The notes below the pieces were generated by a model that ran no database searches, was not told where the DNA came from, and saw only the letters and a program-made list of their open reading frames with translations. Positions 52,811 to 62,040 of a stretch of 64,000 nucleotides of DNA are shown here, piece after piece. Each line of letters opens with the position of its first letter. The first letter of the stretch is position 1. Source of the stretch: Chitinophagaceae bacterium (GTDB lineage: Bacteria; Bacteroidota; Bacteroidia; Chitinophagales; Chitinophagaceae); the NCBI GenBank assembly GCA_023957125.1, contig JAMLHL010000003.1, positions 124,001-188,000 on the forward strand, given 5' to 3'. The translations under genes were made by a program, and so were the position numbers.

Positions 52811-54199
52811 ATGGCAACGGTTACCAGAGAAAATATCGGACCCCTCAATGATAAATTAACGGTTACGGTGGGTAAAGAAGATTACCTGCCTTCTTTTGAA
52901 AAAGCGTTGAAACAATATGCAAAATCGGCGAATATCCCCGGGTTTCGTAAGGGGATGGTGCCTGCCGGCGTTATCAAAAAGATGCATGGCCCGTCGGTAT
53001 ATACCGAAGAGGTGTTGAGAAGCATCGAAAAAGGACTGGTGGACTACCTGGAGAAAGAAAAGCTGGAAATTTTTGCCCAGCCGCTTCCCGGTTCAGACAA
53101 CGATGCGGGCACCATTGACATGAACAACCCTGCCGAGTATTCCTTTAATTTTGAAATAGGCTTAAAACCTTCCTTCGAACTCCCCGACTTCAGCACGATA
53201 CCCTCTCTTACCCGTTATAAGATTGAAGTAACAAAAGAGATGATTGATGAGGAGGTGGACAGGATCAGGGTGAGACAGGGTAACATGACGGAACCGGAGA
53301 CCGTCTCCACAGACGAAGACGTATTGAATGTAAAGTTTGAAGAGTCCGATGCGGAAGGCAACCCCCTGGAAGATGGTGTTAGCAAAGAAAATTCACTTTT
53401 ATTAAAATACTTTAGCCCGGATTTTAAAGAACAGTTGAAAGGGAAGAAGAAAGACGATAGCGCAACATTGCAGTTGAAGGCAGCTTTCGAAGAAAAGGAA
53501 AGAGAATGGGTGGCCGGCGATCTTGGACTGGATAAAGAAAATCCCGACAGCCTGGAGAAGTATTTCAAAATGACGATTACCAAAATCGGGCGGGTGGAAA
53601 AACATGAGCTGAATGAAGATCTGTATGAAAAAATTTATGCCGGTCAAGAGATCAGGACAGAGGATGATTTTCGCAACAAAATTAAAGCGGAGATCCAGGC
53701 CGGTTTTGATGCAGAAAGCCGCAGCCATTTCCACCATCACCTGTATCATGCACTATTAGATCATACTTCGGTGCATTTCCCCGAAGGGTTTTTGAAGAAA
53801 TGGATGGAGCAAAATGACGGGCAGTCAACAAAAACCGCCGAACAGGTAGAAGCGGAATTCCCATCGTTTATAAACCAGTTGAAATGGTCTCTCATAACGG
53901 ATAAGATCATTGAGGAAAACAAATTGGAAGTATCGCCCGAGGAGATCCGGGAGGCGGTTACCGGGCAAGTGATGGGCTATTTTGGCGCATCGGGGTTAGG
54001 GAGAGATGCAGATGGCTGGATCCACAATTACGTGGATCAGCTATTGAAAGACAAACGCCAGGTGGACGGTGCTTACAGAAAGATCATCACCGAAAAAGTG
54101 TTTACCTGGGTAGAAGCCAAAACCACTCCCGCCGAGCAGCTCATAAGTCTGGATGATTTCAAAAACCTGTTGGAAGAGCACCAGCATCACCACCATTAG
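52811..54199 (+). CDS. tig: Trigger factor
   Basis: Ribosome-associated chaperone of 462 residues. The N-terminal ribosome-binding domain has IPGFRKGMVPAGVIKKMHG (the GFRKG signature). The middle PPIase-like region is diverged, as usual in Bacteroidota, and the C-terminal chaperone arms are helical. The extreme C-terminus is His-rich (EEHQHHHH). It opens a protein-quality cluster tig-clpP-clpP-clpX on one strand, the classical order with an added clpP. Confidence 0.94.
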   Translation: MATVTRENIGPLNDKLTVTVGKEDYLPSFEKALKQYAKSANIPGFRKGMVPAGVIKKMHGPSVYTEEVLRSIEKGLVDYLEKEKLEIFAQPLPGSDNDAGTIDMNNPAEYSFNFEIGLKPSFELPDFSTIPSLTRYKIEVTKEMIDEEVDRIRVRQGNMTEPETVSTDEDVLNVKFEESDAEGNPLEDGVSKENSLLLKYFSPDFKEQLKGKKKDDSATLQLKAAFEEKEREWVAGDLGLDKENPDSLEKYFKMTITKIGRVEKHELNEDLYEKIYAGQEIRTEDDFRNKIKAEIQAGFDAESRSHFHHHLYHALLDHTSVHFPEGFLKKWMEQNDGQSTKTAEQVEAEFPSFINQLKWSLITDKIIEENKLEVSPEEIREAVTGQVMGYFGASGLGRDADGWIHNYVDQLLKDKRQVDGAYRKIITEKVFTWVEAKTTPAEQLISLDDFKNLLEEHQHHHH

Positions 54200-54240
54200 A
54201 TCTGAAATTTAAGACCGGGGATTGGCTGAAAGGTATGGCA

Positions 54241-54273
54241 TTTTGTCTGTTTTTTTCTTTCGCATGATATTTG
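54241..54273 (+). promoter_or_regulatory. Promoter upstream of clpP
   Basis: TTTTG (54241-54245), 20 bp, GATATTTG (54266-54273). One mismatch to the -7 consensus. It would give a leader of about 45 nt before the ATG at 54326 and separate clpP expression from tig. Confidence 0.55.
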
Positions 54274-54325
54274 GTTTTATAAATGCCATAGATTGCTATT
54301 CAAAAACTTAGAAACAGCGGATAAT

Positions 54326-55018
54326 ATGAATATTGGAAAAGAATTTGAAAAATATGCCGTTAAGCACAGGGGCATTTCCAGCAATACCCTCAGCGATTTT
54401 ACCAAACATTATGTAACCGGTCTTACTCCTAATATTATTGAAGAACGCCCTATGAATGTGGCGGTAATGGACGTTTACAGCCGGTTGATGATGGATCGCA
54501 TTATCTTCCTGGGATATCCCATCTCTGACGAGGTGGGGAATATCGTAACCGCACAATTGTTGTTCCTGGAAAGTACCGACCGTACCCGGGACATCCAGAT
54601 GTATGTAAACAGCCCGGGCGGTTCTGTATATGCAGGCTTTGGCGTGTACGATACCATGCAATACATTTCACCCGACATTGCTACTATTTGTACAGGAATG
54701 GCAGCCAGTATGGCAGCCGTTTTGATGTGTGCGGGCGCCAAGGGGAAGCGAACCGCTTTGAAACATGCCCGTATCATGATGCACCAGCCCAGTTCGGGTG
54801 CCGCCGGACAGGCAAGTGATGTGTTGATCACCGTAAATGAGGTGAAGAAGATAAAGGCAGAGTTGTATGAAGTGATTGCATATCACAGCGGACAGGAACA
54901 GGATAAAATAGCAAAAGATTTTGATCGCGATTTTTGGATGACGGCAACTGAGGCAAAAGAATATGGACTGGTGGATGAAGTACTGCTGATCAATCCCAAA
55001 AAACAAAAAGAAAAATAA
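54326..55018 (+). CDS. clpP: ClpP protease subunit, paralogue 1
   Basis: Self-compartmentalised serine protease, about 230 residues from the ATG at 54326 (MNIGKEFEKYAVKHRG). An in-frame upstream ATG at 54293 is less likely. The triad is intact: Ser in GMAASMAAVL, His in MMHQPSSG, Asp in DFDRDFW. The interaction belt PGGSVYAGFGVYDTM is normal. A short N-terminal extension of about 25 residues precedes the usual start (MNVAVMDVYSRL). It is 27 bp upstream of the second clpP. Confidence 0.95.
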   Translation: MNIGKEFEKYAVKHRGISSNTLSDFTKHYVTGLTPNIIEERPMNVAVMDVYSRLMMDRIIFLGYPISDEVGNIVTAQLLFLESTDRTRDIQMYVNSPGGSVYAGFGVYDTMQYISPDIATICTGMAASMAAVLMCAGAKGKRTALKHARIMMHQPSSGAAGQASDVLITVNEVKKIKAELYEVIAYHSGQEQDKIAKDFDRDFWMTATEAKEYGLVDEVLLINPKKQKEK

Positions 55019-55045
55019 TACAAAAAGATTAAACGAACCCCGGAT

Positions 55046-55669
55046 ATGAACTTATACAACAGGAACCCGGTATATATGGATGATGAAGACAATCCCGAAA
55101 CCCCGGAGATGCCTTCGATGGAAAAGATGATGAGCGGCTGGCAGTTTGACAAGAAATTCCTTGAACAGAGAAAAGTGTTTTTATGGGGTGGCGTGGACGA
55201 TAAAAGCGCGAAAGACATTTCTTCCAGGCTTCTTTATTTAGATGCCATTGACCCCGGAAAGGAGATCACCTTTTATATCAACAGCCCGGGAGGCATCGTT
55301 ACCAGCGGAATGGTGGTCTATGATATCATGCAAATGATAAAATCACCCGTTGCTACCGTTTGTATGGGGATGGCTGCCTCCATGGGCTCGATCCTGCTGA
55401 GTGGCGGCAAAAAGGGGAAACGCTATATTTTCCCTCACGGGGAAGTGATGATCCACCAGCCGAGTGGCGGCGGGCAGGGTACCTCCGCCGATCTGGAAAT
55501 TATGGCCGAGCAGATGCGGAAGGTAAAAGAAGAAAGCGCGCAGATCCTCGCAGACAATTGCGGACAGACACTGGAAAAAGTTATGGCGGATTTTGACAGG
55601 GATCACTGGATGAATGCGCAGGAATCGGTAGAATATGGTATTGTGGACAAAATTGTTGACAAATTATAG
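55046..55669 (+). CDS. clpP: ClpP protease subunit, paralogue 2
   Basis: 207 residues. The triad is intact: Ser in GMAASMGSILLSGG, His in MIHQPSGGGQG, Asp in DFDRDHW. The N-terminus differs from paralogue 1 (acidic DDEDNPETPEMPSMEKMMSGW). The two adjacent genes suggest either hetero-tetradecamers, as in other bacteria with two ClpPs, or separate rings. clpX follows after 361 bp with a repeat in between, so it may have its own promoter. Confidence 0.95.
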   Translation: MNLYNRNPVYMDDEDNPETPEMPSMEKMMSGWQFDKKFLEQRKVFLWGGVDDKSAKDISSRLLYLDAIDPGKEITFYINSPGGIVTSGMVVYDIMQMIKSPVATVCMGMAASMGSILLSGGKKGKRYIFPHGEVMIHQPSGGGQGTSADLEIMAEQMRKVKEESAQILADNCGQTLEKVMADFDRDHWMNAQESVEYGIVDKIVDKL

Positions 55670-56030
55670 GGAAAACGCCCTTCATATATGCGCTTCCCCC
55701 CTTTCCGGGAACGGATGGATCTTCTTCATTCGGTCAATAGGGCGAAAATTGATATATGTAACCGGAATACTACTGGATTTTACAAAAAAGTTTCTGAATT
55801 TTGCAGCTTATTCCTATCCTTTTTGTCTTAGCTAATAGAAGACACTCCTATATCCTTGTCAGCCATCCGATAACGGGCGTATTCCGGACCTTCGCTTCAC
55901 CTGTGATATACCGGTTGGTGAGACACCAACCGGCAGCGGGTTCTACGGGCGGGTGTCTCACCAGCCTGCGAAAACCCGGGATACACTCCTGATAACAACT
56001 ATTGATTATTAAACTTATTATTGTAATACA
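55670..56030. other. Spacer between clpP2 and clpX
   Basis: No gene. It contains the multi-hairpin repeat copy C (55911-55968). The short open frames here show no coding pattern. AT-rich sequence just before clpX probably holds its promoter, but no clear -33/-7 pair could be assigned. Confidence 0.5.
55911..55968. repeat. Multi-hairpin intergenic repeat, copy C
   Basis: CCGGTTGGTG-AGA-CACCAACCGG (55911-55933) is a perfect 10-bp stem; it shows paired changes (C to T, G to A) relative to copy B. The second hairpin is weaker (GGCGGGTG-TCT-CACC). Outer arms GGGCGTATTCC (left) and GGGATACACTC (right) echo those at copies A and B. Confidence 0.75.
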
Positions 56031-57263
56031 ATGGCTAAATCAATCTTACATTGTTCCTTCTGTGGAAGGAGCCGGGACGAGGTTAAAATACTGATAGCGG
56101 GTCAGGAAGGGCACATATGCGAAAACTGTGTGGAACATGCCCGGGAGATCATCGAACAGGAGCTGATCCTCAAACACGAATCTTCACATCCCCAATTTAA
56201 ACTTACCGTTAAAAAGCCGTTGGAGATCAAGAAGTTTCTGGACGAATATGTGATCGGGCAGGATGATGCGAAAAAGGTTCTGGCTGTAGCCGTATATAAT
56301 CATTACAAACGTCTCCAGCACAAGGCAGCAGAAAATGAGGTAGAGATAGAAAAGAGTAATATCGTGATGGTGGGGGAAACCGGAACCGGGAAAACCCTGC
56401 TGGCCAAAACCATTGCCCGCATGCTGAATGTTCCCTTCGCTATCGTGGACGCCACTGTATTTACGGAAGCAGGCTATGTGGGGGAAGATGTGGAAAGCAT
56501 TCTTACCCGCCTGCTACAGGTATGCAATTACGATGTGGCAGCAGCGGAAAAAGGAATAGTTTATATAGACGAAATTGATAAAATTGCCCGTAAAAGCGAC
56601 AACCCTTCCATCACCCGGGATGTAAGCGGGGAGGGTGTGCAACAGGGATTACTGAAATTGCTGGAAGGAACCGAAGTGCTGGTACCTCCCCAGGGCGGGA
56701 GAAAGCATCCGGAACAAAAACTGATCAAGGTGAACACCCAGAACATCCTGTTTATTTGCGGAGGTGCTTTTGATGGCATTGACCGGGTGATTGCCCGCAG
56801 GGTAAATACCAATGCCATCGGGTTTAATGTAAACAAAGAGCAGCAGGAGTATATGAAGAAAAACCTGTTGCAATACGTAAATGCGCAGGATCTGAAATCC
56901 TTCGGTTTGATCCCCGAATTGTTGGGGCGCCTGCCGGTGGTAACTTACCTGAATCCGCTGGATGCCGCCACCCTGAGGTCTATCCTCTCGGTGCCTAAAA
57001 ATGCGCTGATGAAACAATATGTCAAATTATTTGATCTGGAAGGAATTAAGCTGAAGGTGGATGAGGAAGTGCTTGATTTTATGGTAACCAAAGCCATGGA
57101 GTATAAATTAGGCGCAAGAGGATTGCGCAGTATCTGTGAAAACATACTTACAGATGCCATGTTTGAACTCCCCTCCTCAACAGAGAAAGAGTTTCATCTT
57201 ACACTGGAGTATGCGAAGCGTAAATTTGACAGCAGCAAAATGAGTATGCTTAAAGTAGCTTAA
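56031..57263 (+). CDS. clpX: ATP-dependent Clp protease ATP-binding subunit ClpX
   Basis: AAA+ unfoldase that feeds ClpP, 410 residues. The N-terminal zinc-binding domain has four Cys (CSFCGRS and CENC). Walker A is GETGTGKT (115-122), Walker [10 protein letters not shown], pore loop GYVGED, and the sensor/lid region ends in [15 protein letters not shown]. The ClpP-docking IGF-type loop reads IGFNVN here. It follows the two clpP genes and precedes a small helical protein gene. Confidence 0.97.
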   Translation: MAKSILHCSFCGRSRDEVKILIAGQEGHICENCVEHAREIIEQELILKHESSHPQFKLTVKKPLEIKKFLDEYVIGQDDAKKVLAVAVYNHYKRLQHKAAENEVEIEKSNIVMVGETGTGKTLLAKTIARMLNVPFAIVDATVFTEAGYVGEDVESILTRLLQVCNYDVAAAEKGIVYIDEIDKIARKSDNPSITRDVSGEGVQQGLLKLLEGTEVLVPPQGGRKHPEQKLIKVNTQNILFICGGAFDGIDRVIARRVNTNAIGFNVNKEQQEYMKKNLLQYVNAQDLKSFGLIPELLGRLPVVTYLNPLDAATLRSILSVPKNALMKQYVKLFDLEGIKLKVDEEVLDFMVTKAMEYKLGARGLRSICENILTDAMFELPSSTEKEFHLTLEYAKRKFDSSKMSMLKVA

Positions 57264-57308
57264 TGATTGGTGGCGCGCGTTAAAAAGGTAACATTTAAAA
57301 ACTTACCG

Positions 57309-57485
57309 ATGAAAGAATTAATAGAACGTTTACAAACCGAAGCCGGTTTAACCGAGGAACAGGCCATGAAGGCCATTACCCTCGTTAAAGATTTCGCTAA
57401 AGAGAAATTTCCTTTGTTGTCCGGGGCGATCGAGAAGATGTTTACCAAATATTCGCCCAAAGACGACGAAGATTTTCTACATTAA
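57309..57485 (+). CDS. Small conserved hypothetical protein
   Basis: 58 residues from the ATG at 57309 (MKELIERLQTEAGL); longer in-frame starts reach back to 57267, just after clpX. It consists of three short helices (ERLQTEAGLTEEQAMKAI, TLVKDFAKEKFPLLSGAIEKMF) and an acidic tail (SPKDDEDFLH). The family is not recognised. It may be co-transcribed with clpX; no function can be given. Confidence 0.65.
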   Translation: MKELIERLQTEAGLTEEQAMKAITLVKDFAKEKFPLLSGAIEKMFTKYSPKDDEDFLH

Positions 57486-57540
57486 GCGCTCCGCCGTTCC
57501 ATTACCGGCAGCAGCCGTGGTTTTTCGTAAACCCTGTTTT

Positions 57541-58680
57541 TTAATCCAGGATCTTTCTCGCTATCACTATCTTTTGTATTTCACTGGTGCCTTCGCCAAT
57601 GGTACATAATTTACTGTCCCGGTAAAACTTCTCCACGGGATAGTCTTTTATATAGCCATACCCGCCGAAGATCTGTACCGCGTCGTTGGCCGTTTTTACG
57701 GCAATTTCACTGGCGTAATATTTAGCCATAGCGGCTTCTTTGATCATGGGCAGCCCTTTACTTTTTTTATAGGCAGCCTGTAGAATCAGCAACTCCGCAG
57801 CGCTGATTTCTGTGGCCATGTCTGCCAGCTTGAAAGAAATGCCCTGAAAATGGGCGATGGGCTGATCAAACTGCTGTCTTTCTTTAGCATATTGCAGCGC
57901 CGCCTCATAAGCCCCTTTGGCAATGCCGAGAGATAATGCAGCGATGGATATTCTTCCGCCATCGAGCACATAAAGGGATTGTCTGAATCCTTCGCCTGTT
58001 TCTCCCAAACGATTGGCATCCGGTATCCTGCAATTGTCGAAGATCATTTCCGCGGTTTCACTGGCGCGCATGCCTAATTTGTTCTCCTTTTTGCCTCCGC
58101 TGAAGCCCGCGGTGCCGCGTTCTACTACAAATGCGGTAGCATTATTCCGGGCGCCGGGTTCTCCCGTCCGGGCTATTACCACTGCCAGATCCCCCGATTT
58201 ACCGTGGGTGATAAAGCATTTTGTGCCATTTAATATCCAGTGATCGCCATCTTTTACGGCGGTAGTTTGCATATTGCCTGCATCGCTGCCGGTACCGGCT
58301 TCCGTTAAACCCCAGGCACCGATCCATTCGGCAGTAGCCAGTTTGGGCAGGTACTTTTGTTTCTGCGCCTCGTTTCCGAAAGCCAGGATATGCCCGGTGC
58401 ACAACGAATTATGGGCCGCCACGCTCAGCCCCACGGAGCCGCATACTTTGGCTATTTCTGTTATAATGGCCACATATTCCACATAGCCCAGCCCGGCGCC
58501 GCCATAATTTTCCGGCACCAATACGCCCATTAAGCCTAATTTCCCCATTTCCTTCAATACCTGCACGGGAAACTCCTGGGTTTCATCCCATTGCATTACA
58601 TAGGGTTTTATGTATTGTTTGGCAAAGTCCGCCGCTGTCTGGGCCACCTGTGATGTTACCTCGTCTCTGTTGAAATCCAT
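57541..58680 (-). CDS. Acyl-CoA dehydrogenase (short-chain/butyryl type)
   Basis: FAD enzyme oxidising acyl-CoA to enoyl-CoA, 379 residues. Signature 1 GAWGLTEAGTGSDAGNMQT and signature 2 QIFGGYGYIKDYPVEKFYRDSK are present. The catalytic Glu lies in the C-terminal IGEGTSEIQ. The length and active-site placement fit the short/medium-chain or butyryl-CoA group. No electron-transfer flavoprotein genes are adjacent. It converges with the small protein gene after clpX. Confidence 0.95.
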   Translation of the reverse strand: MDFNRDEVTSQVAQTAADFAKQYIKPYVMQWDETQEFPVQVLKEMGKLGLMGVLVPENYGGAGLGYVEYVAIITEIAKVCGSVGLSVAAHNSLCTGHILAFGNEAQKQKYLPKLATAEWIGAWGLTEAGTGSDAGNMQTTAVKDGDHWILNGTKCFITHGKSGDLAVVIARTGEPGARNNATAFVVERGTAGFSGGKKENKLGMRASETAEMIFDNCRIPDANRLGETGEGFRQSLYVLDGGRISIAALSLGIAKGAYEAALQYAKERQQFDQPIAHFQGISFKLADMATEISAAELLILQAAYKKSKGLPMIKEAAMAKYYASEIAVKTANDAVQIFGGYGYIKDYPVEKFYRDSKLCTIGEGTSEIQKIVIARKILD

Positions 58681-58732
58681 ACCTTTTAAAGAAGCGGCAA
58701 GTTATTGAATAATTACCTAAAGCCGGCGACTC

Positions 58733-59644
58733 TTAATAACTAATATAAGGTTCCAGCTTCCGCAGCGCGTCATCGGAAAACAGGTGAATCTGTAGCAGAT
58801 CTTCTCCGCTTCGAAAACGCCCATGCGCCAACCTGTACCGGATAACGGCATTGGCGAGTTGATATTTTATATAAGGATGTGCTTTTAATTCGTTGACATC
58901 TGCCACATTGATGTTGATCTTTTTTAAGGCCGGCGTATCGCAGTGTAAACGGCTTTTGATCTTCTGTAAAACGGAATCCTTCAGTCCATATACTTCAGTT
59001 AATTGTTCCACTGTATAAAATCCGCCTAACTTCTCCCGGAAACTGATAATACGGTTGGCCAGTTTGCTGCCGATGCCAGGCAGGGTGATGAAGTCCGTAG
59101 TGTCGGCAGTATTGATGTCAATAATGCCTGCAATTGGGCGGCTGCGCCTGGCGGCTCCGGCTGTGTATCTTTTCTCTTCCTGTTTTTCCTCAATGCGCAC
59201 ATAAGGCAATAGCCGTTCATAATCCTTCGCCTTCAGCCCATAAATTTTTCCCAGTTCTTCGGGCTTGTAAAACCGGCCCCCTTTGTCTCTATAGTTTCGT
59301 ATGATGGCCGCGGTTTTGGCGGTTATTCCCAGGCGTTGCCATCCTTCAATGGAAAGCTGGTTCGGATCAAAATAAAAAAGCGTCAACGGTAAAGGAGGGG
59401 TGACATTATCGGAGGTGCCGGCGGCTTTAATGAAGTTTTTCCCCTGTTTTTGCGGTGCGGTTTGTTGATTCAACCGTTCAATATCATCCCTGAACGCGAC
59501 ATACCCTTTTTCATCAAACCGCTCTTCCGGAACAAACAGCAAGGGAGCAAACCATATCATTACCAGGATGACGAGCAGGGAAACGATCCCGATACGTTCT
59601 TTCCTGGAAAATTCAAAATAGCTTTTCCACGAGTTAGCATTCAT
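58733..59644 (-). CDS. Membrane-anchored ComEA-like helix-hairpin-helix protein
   Basis: 303 residues. One N-terminal membrane helix (about 18-37) is followed by a linker with charged patches. Three HhH-type repeats then appear: YKPEELGKIYGLKAKDYERLLPYV region, DINTADTTDFITLPGIGSKLANRIISFREKLGGF, and NINVADVNELKAHPYIKYQLANAVIRYR. ComEA binds incoming DNA during transformation; membrane-tethered HhH proteins of this kind are common in the phylum and their role is not firmly shown. Confidence 0.85.
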   Translation of the reverse strand: MNANSWKSYFEFSRKERIGIVSLLVILVMIWFAPLLFVPEERFDEKGYVAFRDDIERLNQQTAPQKQGKNFIKAAGTSDNVTPPLPLTLFYFDPNQLSIEGWQRLGITAKTAAIIRNYRDKGGRFYKPEELGKIYGLKAKDYERLLPYVRIEEKQEEKRYTAGAARRSRPIAGIIDINTADTTDFITLPGIGSKLANRIISFREKLGGFYTVEQLTEVYGLKDSVLQKIKSRLHCDTPALKKININVADVNELKAHPYIKYQLANAVIRYRLAHGRFRSGEDLLQIHLFSDDALRKLEPYISY

Positions 59645-59759
59645 AATAAAAACATATGCAGGGGTAAATTACAAAATAATGTAGGGAAAGCCATGATTTG
59701 ATCCGGGGAAATTAATATTTTGAGTTGCGGTTAGAATATTCAAATGATTTCAATGCAGT

Positions 59760-60323
59760 ATGGAGCAGCTACAAAAAATAGTCATCATAGGCCCCGAATC
59801 AACAGGGAAAAGCACACTTAGCAGCCAACTGGCAAACCATTACAATACCCTTTGGTGCGAAGAATACGCCAGACAGTACCTGATGCAGCATGGGAAGGAC
59901 TATACCTATGCGGATTTGCTGCATATTGCCAAAGGACAGGTGGCGCTGGAAGAAAAAACGATGGAGGCGGTTGCTGACAATCGTTTGCGACAGGCACAAA
60001 AGTACCCTCCCCTGGTTTTTATGGATACCGATCTGTACGTTATAAAAGTATGGAGCGAATTTGTTTACCATCGTTGCCACCAGTGGATTTTGGACCAGAT
60101 AGCGGTTCGCCGGTACGATCTTTATCTTTTATGTGATACCGATCTGCCGTGGGTGAAAGACGAACTGAGAGAATACCCGGATCCCGGAACAAGAAAAGAA
60201 CTGTATCGAATTTACCGGAACTTAATGGTTCAGCAATCCGTGCCCTGGGTGGAGATCAGCGGCGGCTACGAGCAGCGGTTTGAAAAAGCGAAAAAAGCGA
60301 TAGAAGAAGAAACGGGCTTCTGA
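59760..60323 (+). CDS. NadR-like P-loop kinase/ATPase (AAA_28)
   Basis: 187 residues. Walker A GPESTGKST is at the N-terminus, and the family pattern continues with EYARQYLMQHGKDYTYADLLHIAKGQ, FMDTDLYVIKVWSEF and LLCDTDLPWVKDELREYP. This matches the ribosylnicotinamide-kinase part of NadR, without its nucleotidylyltransferase half. It may phosphorylate nicotinamide riboside for NAD salvage. A different small substrate is possible. A lone transport permease gene follows 21 bp downstream. Confidence 0.85.
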   Translation: MEQLQKIVIIGPESTGKSTLSSQLANHYNTLWCEEYARQYLMQHGKDYTYADLLHIAKGQVALEEKTMEAVADNRLRQAQKYPPLVFMDTDLYVIKVWSEFVYHRCHQWILDQIAVRRYDLYLLCDTDLPWVKDELREYPDPGTRKELYRIYRNLMVQQSVPWVEISGGYEQRFEKAKKAIEEETGF

Positions 60324-60344
60324 CAGCAAAAAACAGTATTTTAG

Positions 60345-61436
60345 ATGGTGCAAAATGGATCATCTTCTTTTATTAAGTCTGCATGGCGGAGGTTACTGAA
60401 GAACAAAGGAGCTGTTTTCGGCTTGTGGATCATCGTATTGGCTGTAGCTACAGCCGTTTCAGCCTATTTTATTGCGCCCGACCATTCCCCTGATGCTAAT
60501 AGGATGATCCTCGAAATTGGCGGACAAAAACCGGGTTTTACCATGCTGTTTCTCCGGGTACCCAAACAGAAGCCGGTGCATAAAGCCGGATTTCTCGACA
60601 GGCTGCTTCACGGGCAGGAAGACAGGTTTGATCTTATTCCGATCCGTTCCTGGAAACAACAAGGGGATAGTATGATCGTGCAGCAATACCTGGATGAAGA
60701 TTTAGAGGAAAGGCGGGCTTATTTTCTGAATGGATCCAGCCAACAGGTGGTAGAAAAAACGTTTTGGCTGGGTACCGACAAGTTTGGCAGGGATATTCTC
60801 AGCCGTTTGATCGTTGGGGTGCGGGTGAGCCTTGCCGTTGGACTGATTGCCGTGGTTATTTCGCTGACCATTGGTATTGCGCTGGGTCTTTGGGCGGGAT
60901 ATTATGTCGGCCGTACGGATCGTGTTATCATGTGGCTGATCAATGTAGTATGGAGTATTCCGGCACTACTCCTGGTTTTTGCGATTACGCTGGTGCTGGG
61001 TAAGGGCTTCTGGCAGGTATTCGTTGCCGTTGGATTGACACTTTGGGTAAACACAGCCCGGATCATCCGGACCCAGGTGCTGAGCATCCGGGAACTGGCT
61101 TATGTGGAAGCGGCGAAAGCGTTGGGGCTGGGCGATACACGCATCATCTTCCGCCACATCCTGCCCAATGTGCTGGGGCCGGTGATGGTAATGGCAACTT
61201 CCAATTTTGCTTCGGCCATTATCCTGGAGGCGGGACTGAGTTTTTTAGGTGTGGGGGTACAACCGCCGCAGCCAAGCTGGGGACTGATGATCAAGGAAAA
61301 CTACAATTTTATAATTACACATAATCCGCTGTTGGCCATTTCACCGGGGATCTGCATCATGCTGCTGGTGCTGGCTTTTAATTTGCTGGGCAATGGTTTA
61401 AGAGATGCGCTGGATGTAAGGACGGGAGCAGGATGA
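60345..61436 (+). CDS. OppC/DppC-type ABC transporter permease
   Basis: 363 residues. An N-terminal membrane helix (about 22-45) is followed by an unusually long soluble insert (about 46-140). The permease core with four to five helices carries the conserved cytoplasmic loop EAAKALGLGDTRIIFRHILPN. The family moves peptides, nickel or opines with an OppB partner, two ATPases and a binding protein; none is adjacent. The preceding NadR-like gene is 21 bp away, suggesting co-transcription. Confidence 0.92.
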   Translation: MVQNGSSSFIKSAWRRLLKNKGAVFGLWIIVLAVATAVSAYFIAPDHSPDANRMILEIGGQKPGFTMLFLRVPKQKPVHKAGFLDRLLHGQEDRFDLIPIRSWKQQGDSMIVQQYLDEDLEERRAYFLNGSSQQVVEKTFWLGTDKFGRDILSRLIVGVRVSLAVGLIAVVISLTIGIALGLWAGYYVGRTDRVIMWLINVVWSIPALLLVFAITLVLGKGFWQVFVAVGLTLWVNTARIIRTQVLSIRELAYVEAAKALGLGDTRIIFRHILPNVLGPVMVMATSNFASAIILEAGLSFLGVGVQPPQPSWGLMIKENYNFIITHNPLLAISPGICIMLLVLAFNLLGNGLRDALDVRTGAG

Positions 61437-61483
61437 AACTCCCCGGCGCCATAGTTTTACTATATCACAACCGGATCACCCTG

Positions 61484-61951
61484 TCACTGGTTTACCTGAA
61501 CATTGCGGTTGAAGCTTTCTTCCAGGGAGATCAGCGTCTCCGTTCTTTCTATGCCTTTAATTTTCTGCAGGCCATCATGTAATACCTGTCGCAACTGGGT
61601 GATGTCGCGACAGACCACCTCAATGAACATACTGTAATTGCCTGTGGTATAGTTCAGCCGTACAATTTCCGGGATCTTTTTGAGTTCTTTGGCAACCGTG
61701 TCGTATAGCGAACTCTTTTCCAGGTAAATACCAATAAAGGCCGTGATATCGTACCCCAATTCCCTGAGGTTTACATTTAGCCGGGTGCCCTTTACTATGC
61801 CGCTTTCCTGGAGTTTCTTAATGCGCACATGAATGGTGCCTCCCGATACAGAAAGTTCCTTTCCCAGATCAGCATAGGAAATTCCCGCGTTTTCCATCAT
61901 GGCAGAAATGATCTGCAGGTCTAACTTATCTAAATTGATTTTCGAAGCCAT
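61484..61951 (-). CDS. Lrp/AsnC-family transcriptional regulator
   Basis: 155 residues. The N-terminal AsnC-type helix-turn-helix is LDLQIISAMMENAGISYADLGKELSVSGGTIHVRIKKLQESGIV. The C-terminal RAM ligand domain contains TAFIGIYLEKS, VVCRDITQLRQVLHDGLQKIKGIERTETLISL. It probably senses an amino acid. The gene is convergent with the permease gene; the repeat array lies upstream of it. Confidence 0.94.
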   Translation of the reverse strand: MASKINLDKLDLQIISAMMENAGISYADLGKELSVSGGTIHVRIKKLQESGIVKGTRLNVNLRELGYDITAFIGIYLEKSSLYDTVAKELKKIPEIVRLNYTTGNYSMFIEVVCRDITQLRQVLHDGLQKIKGIERTETLISLEESFNRNVQVNQ

Positions 61952-62040
61952 ATTTCCTCAATTTGCGTACCTAATAATACAATTTTTCCTACAAACAGGA
62001 AAAGAATATATCATAATGGATTTATGCGCAAGAGGAAGTC

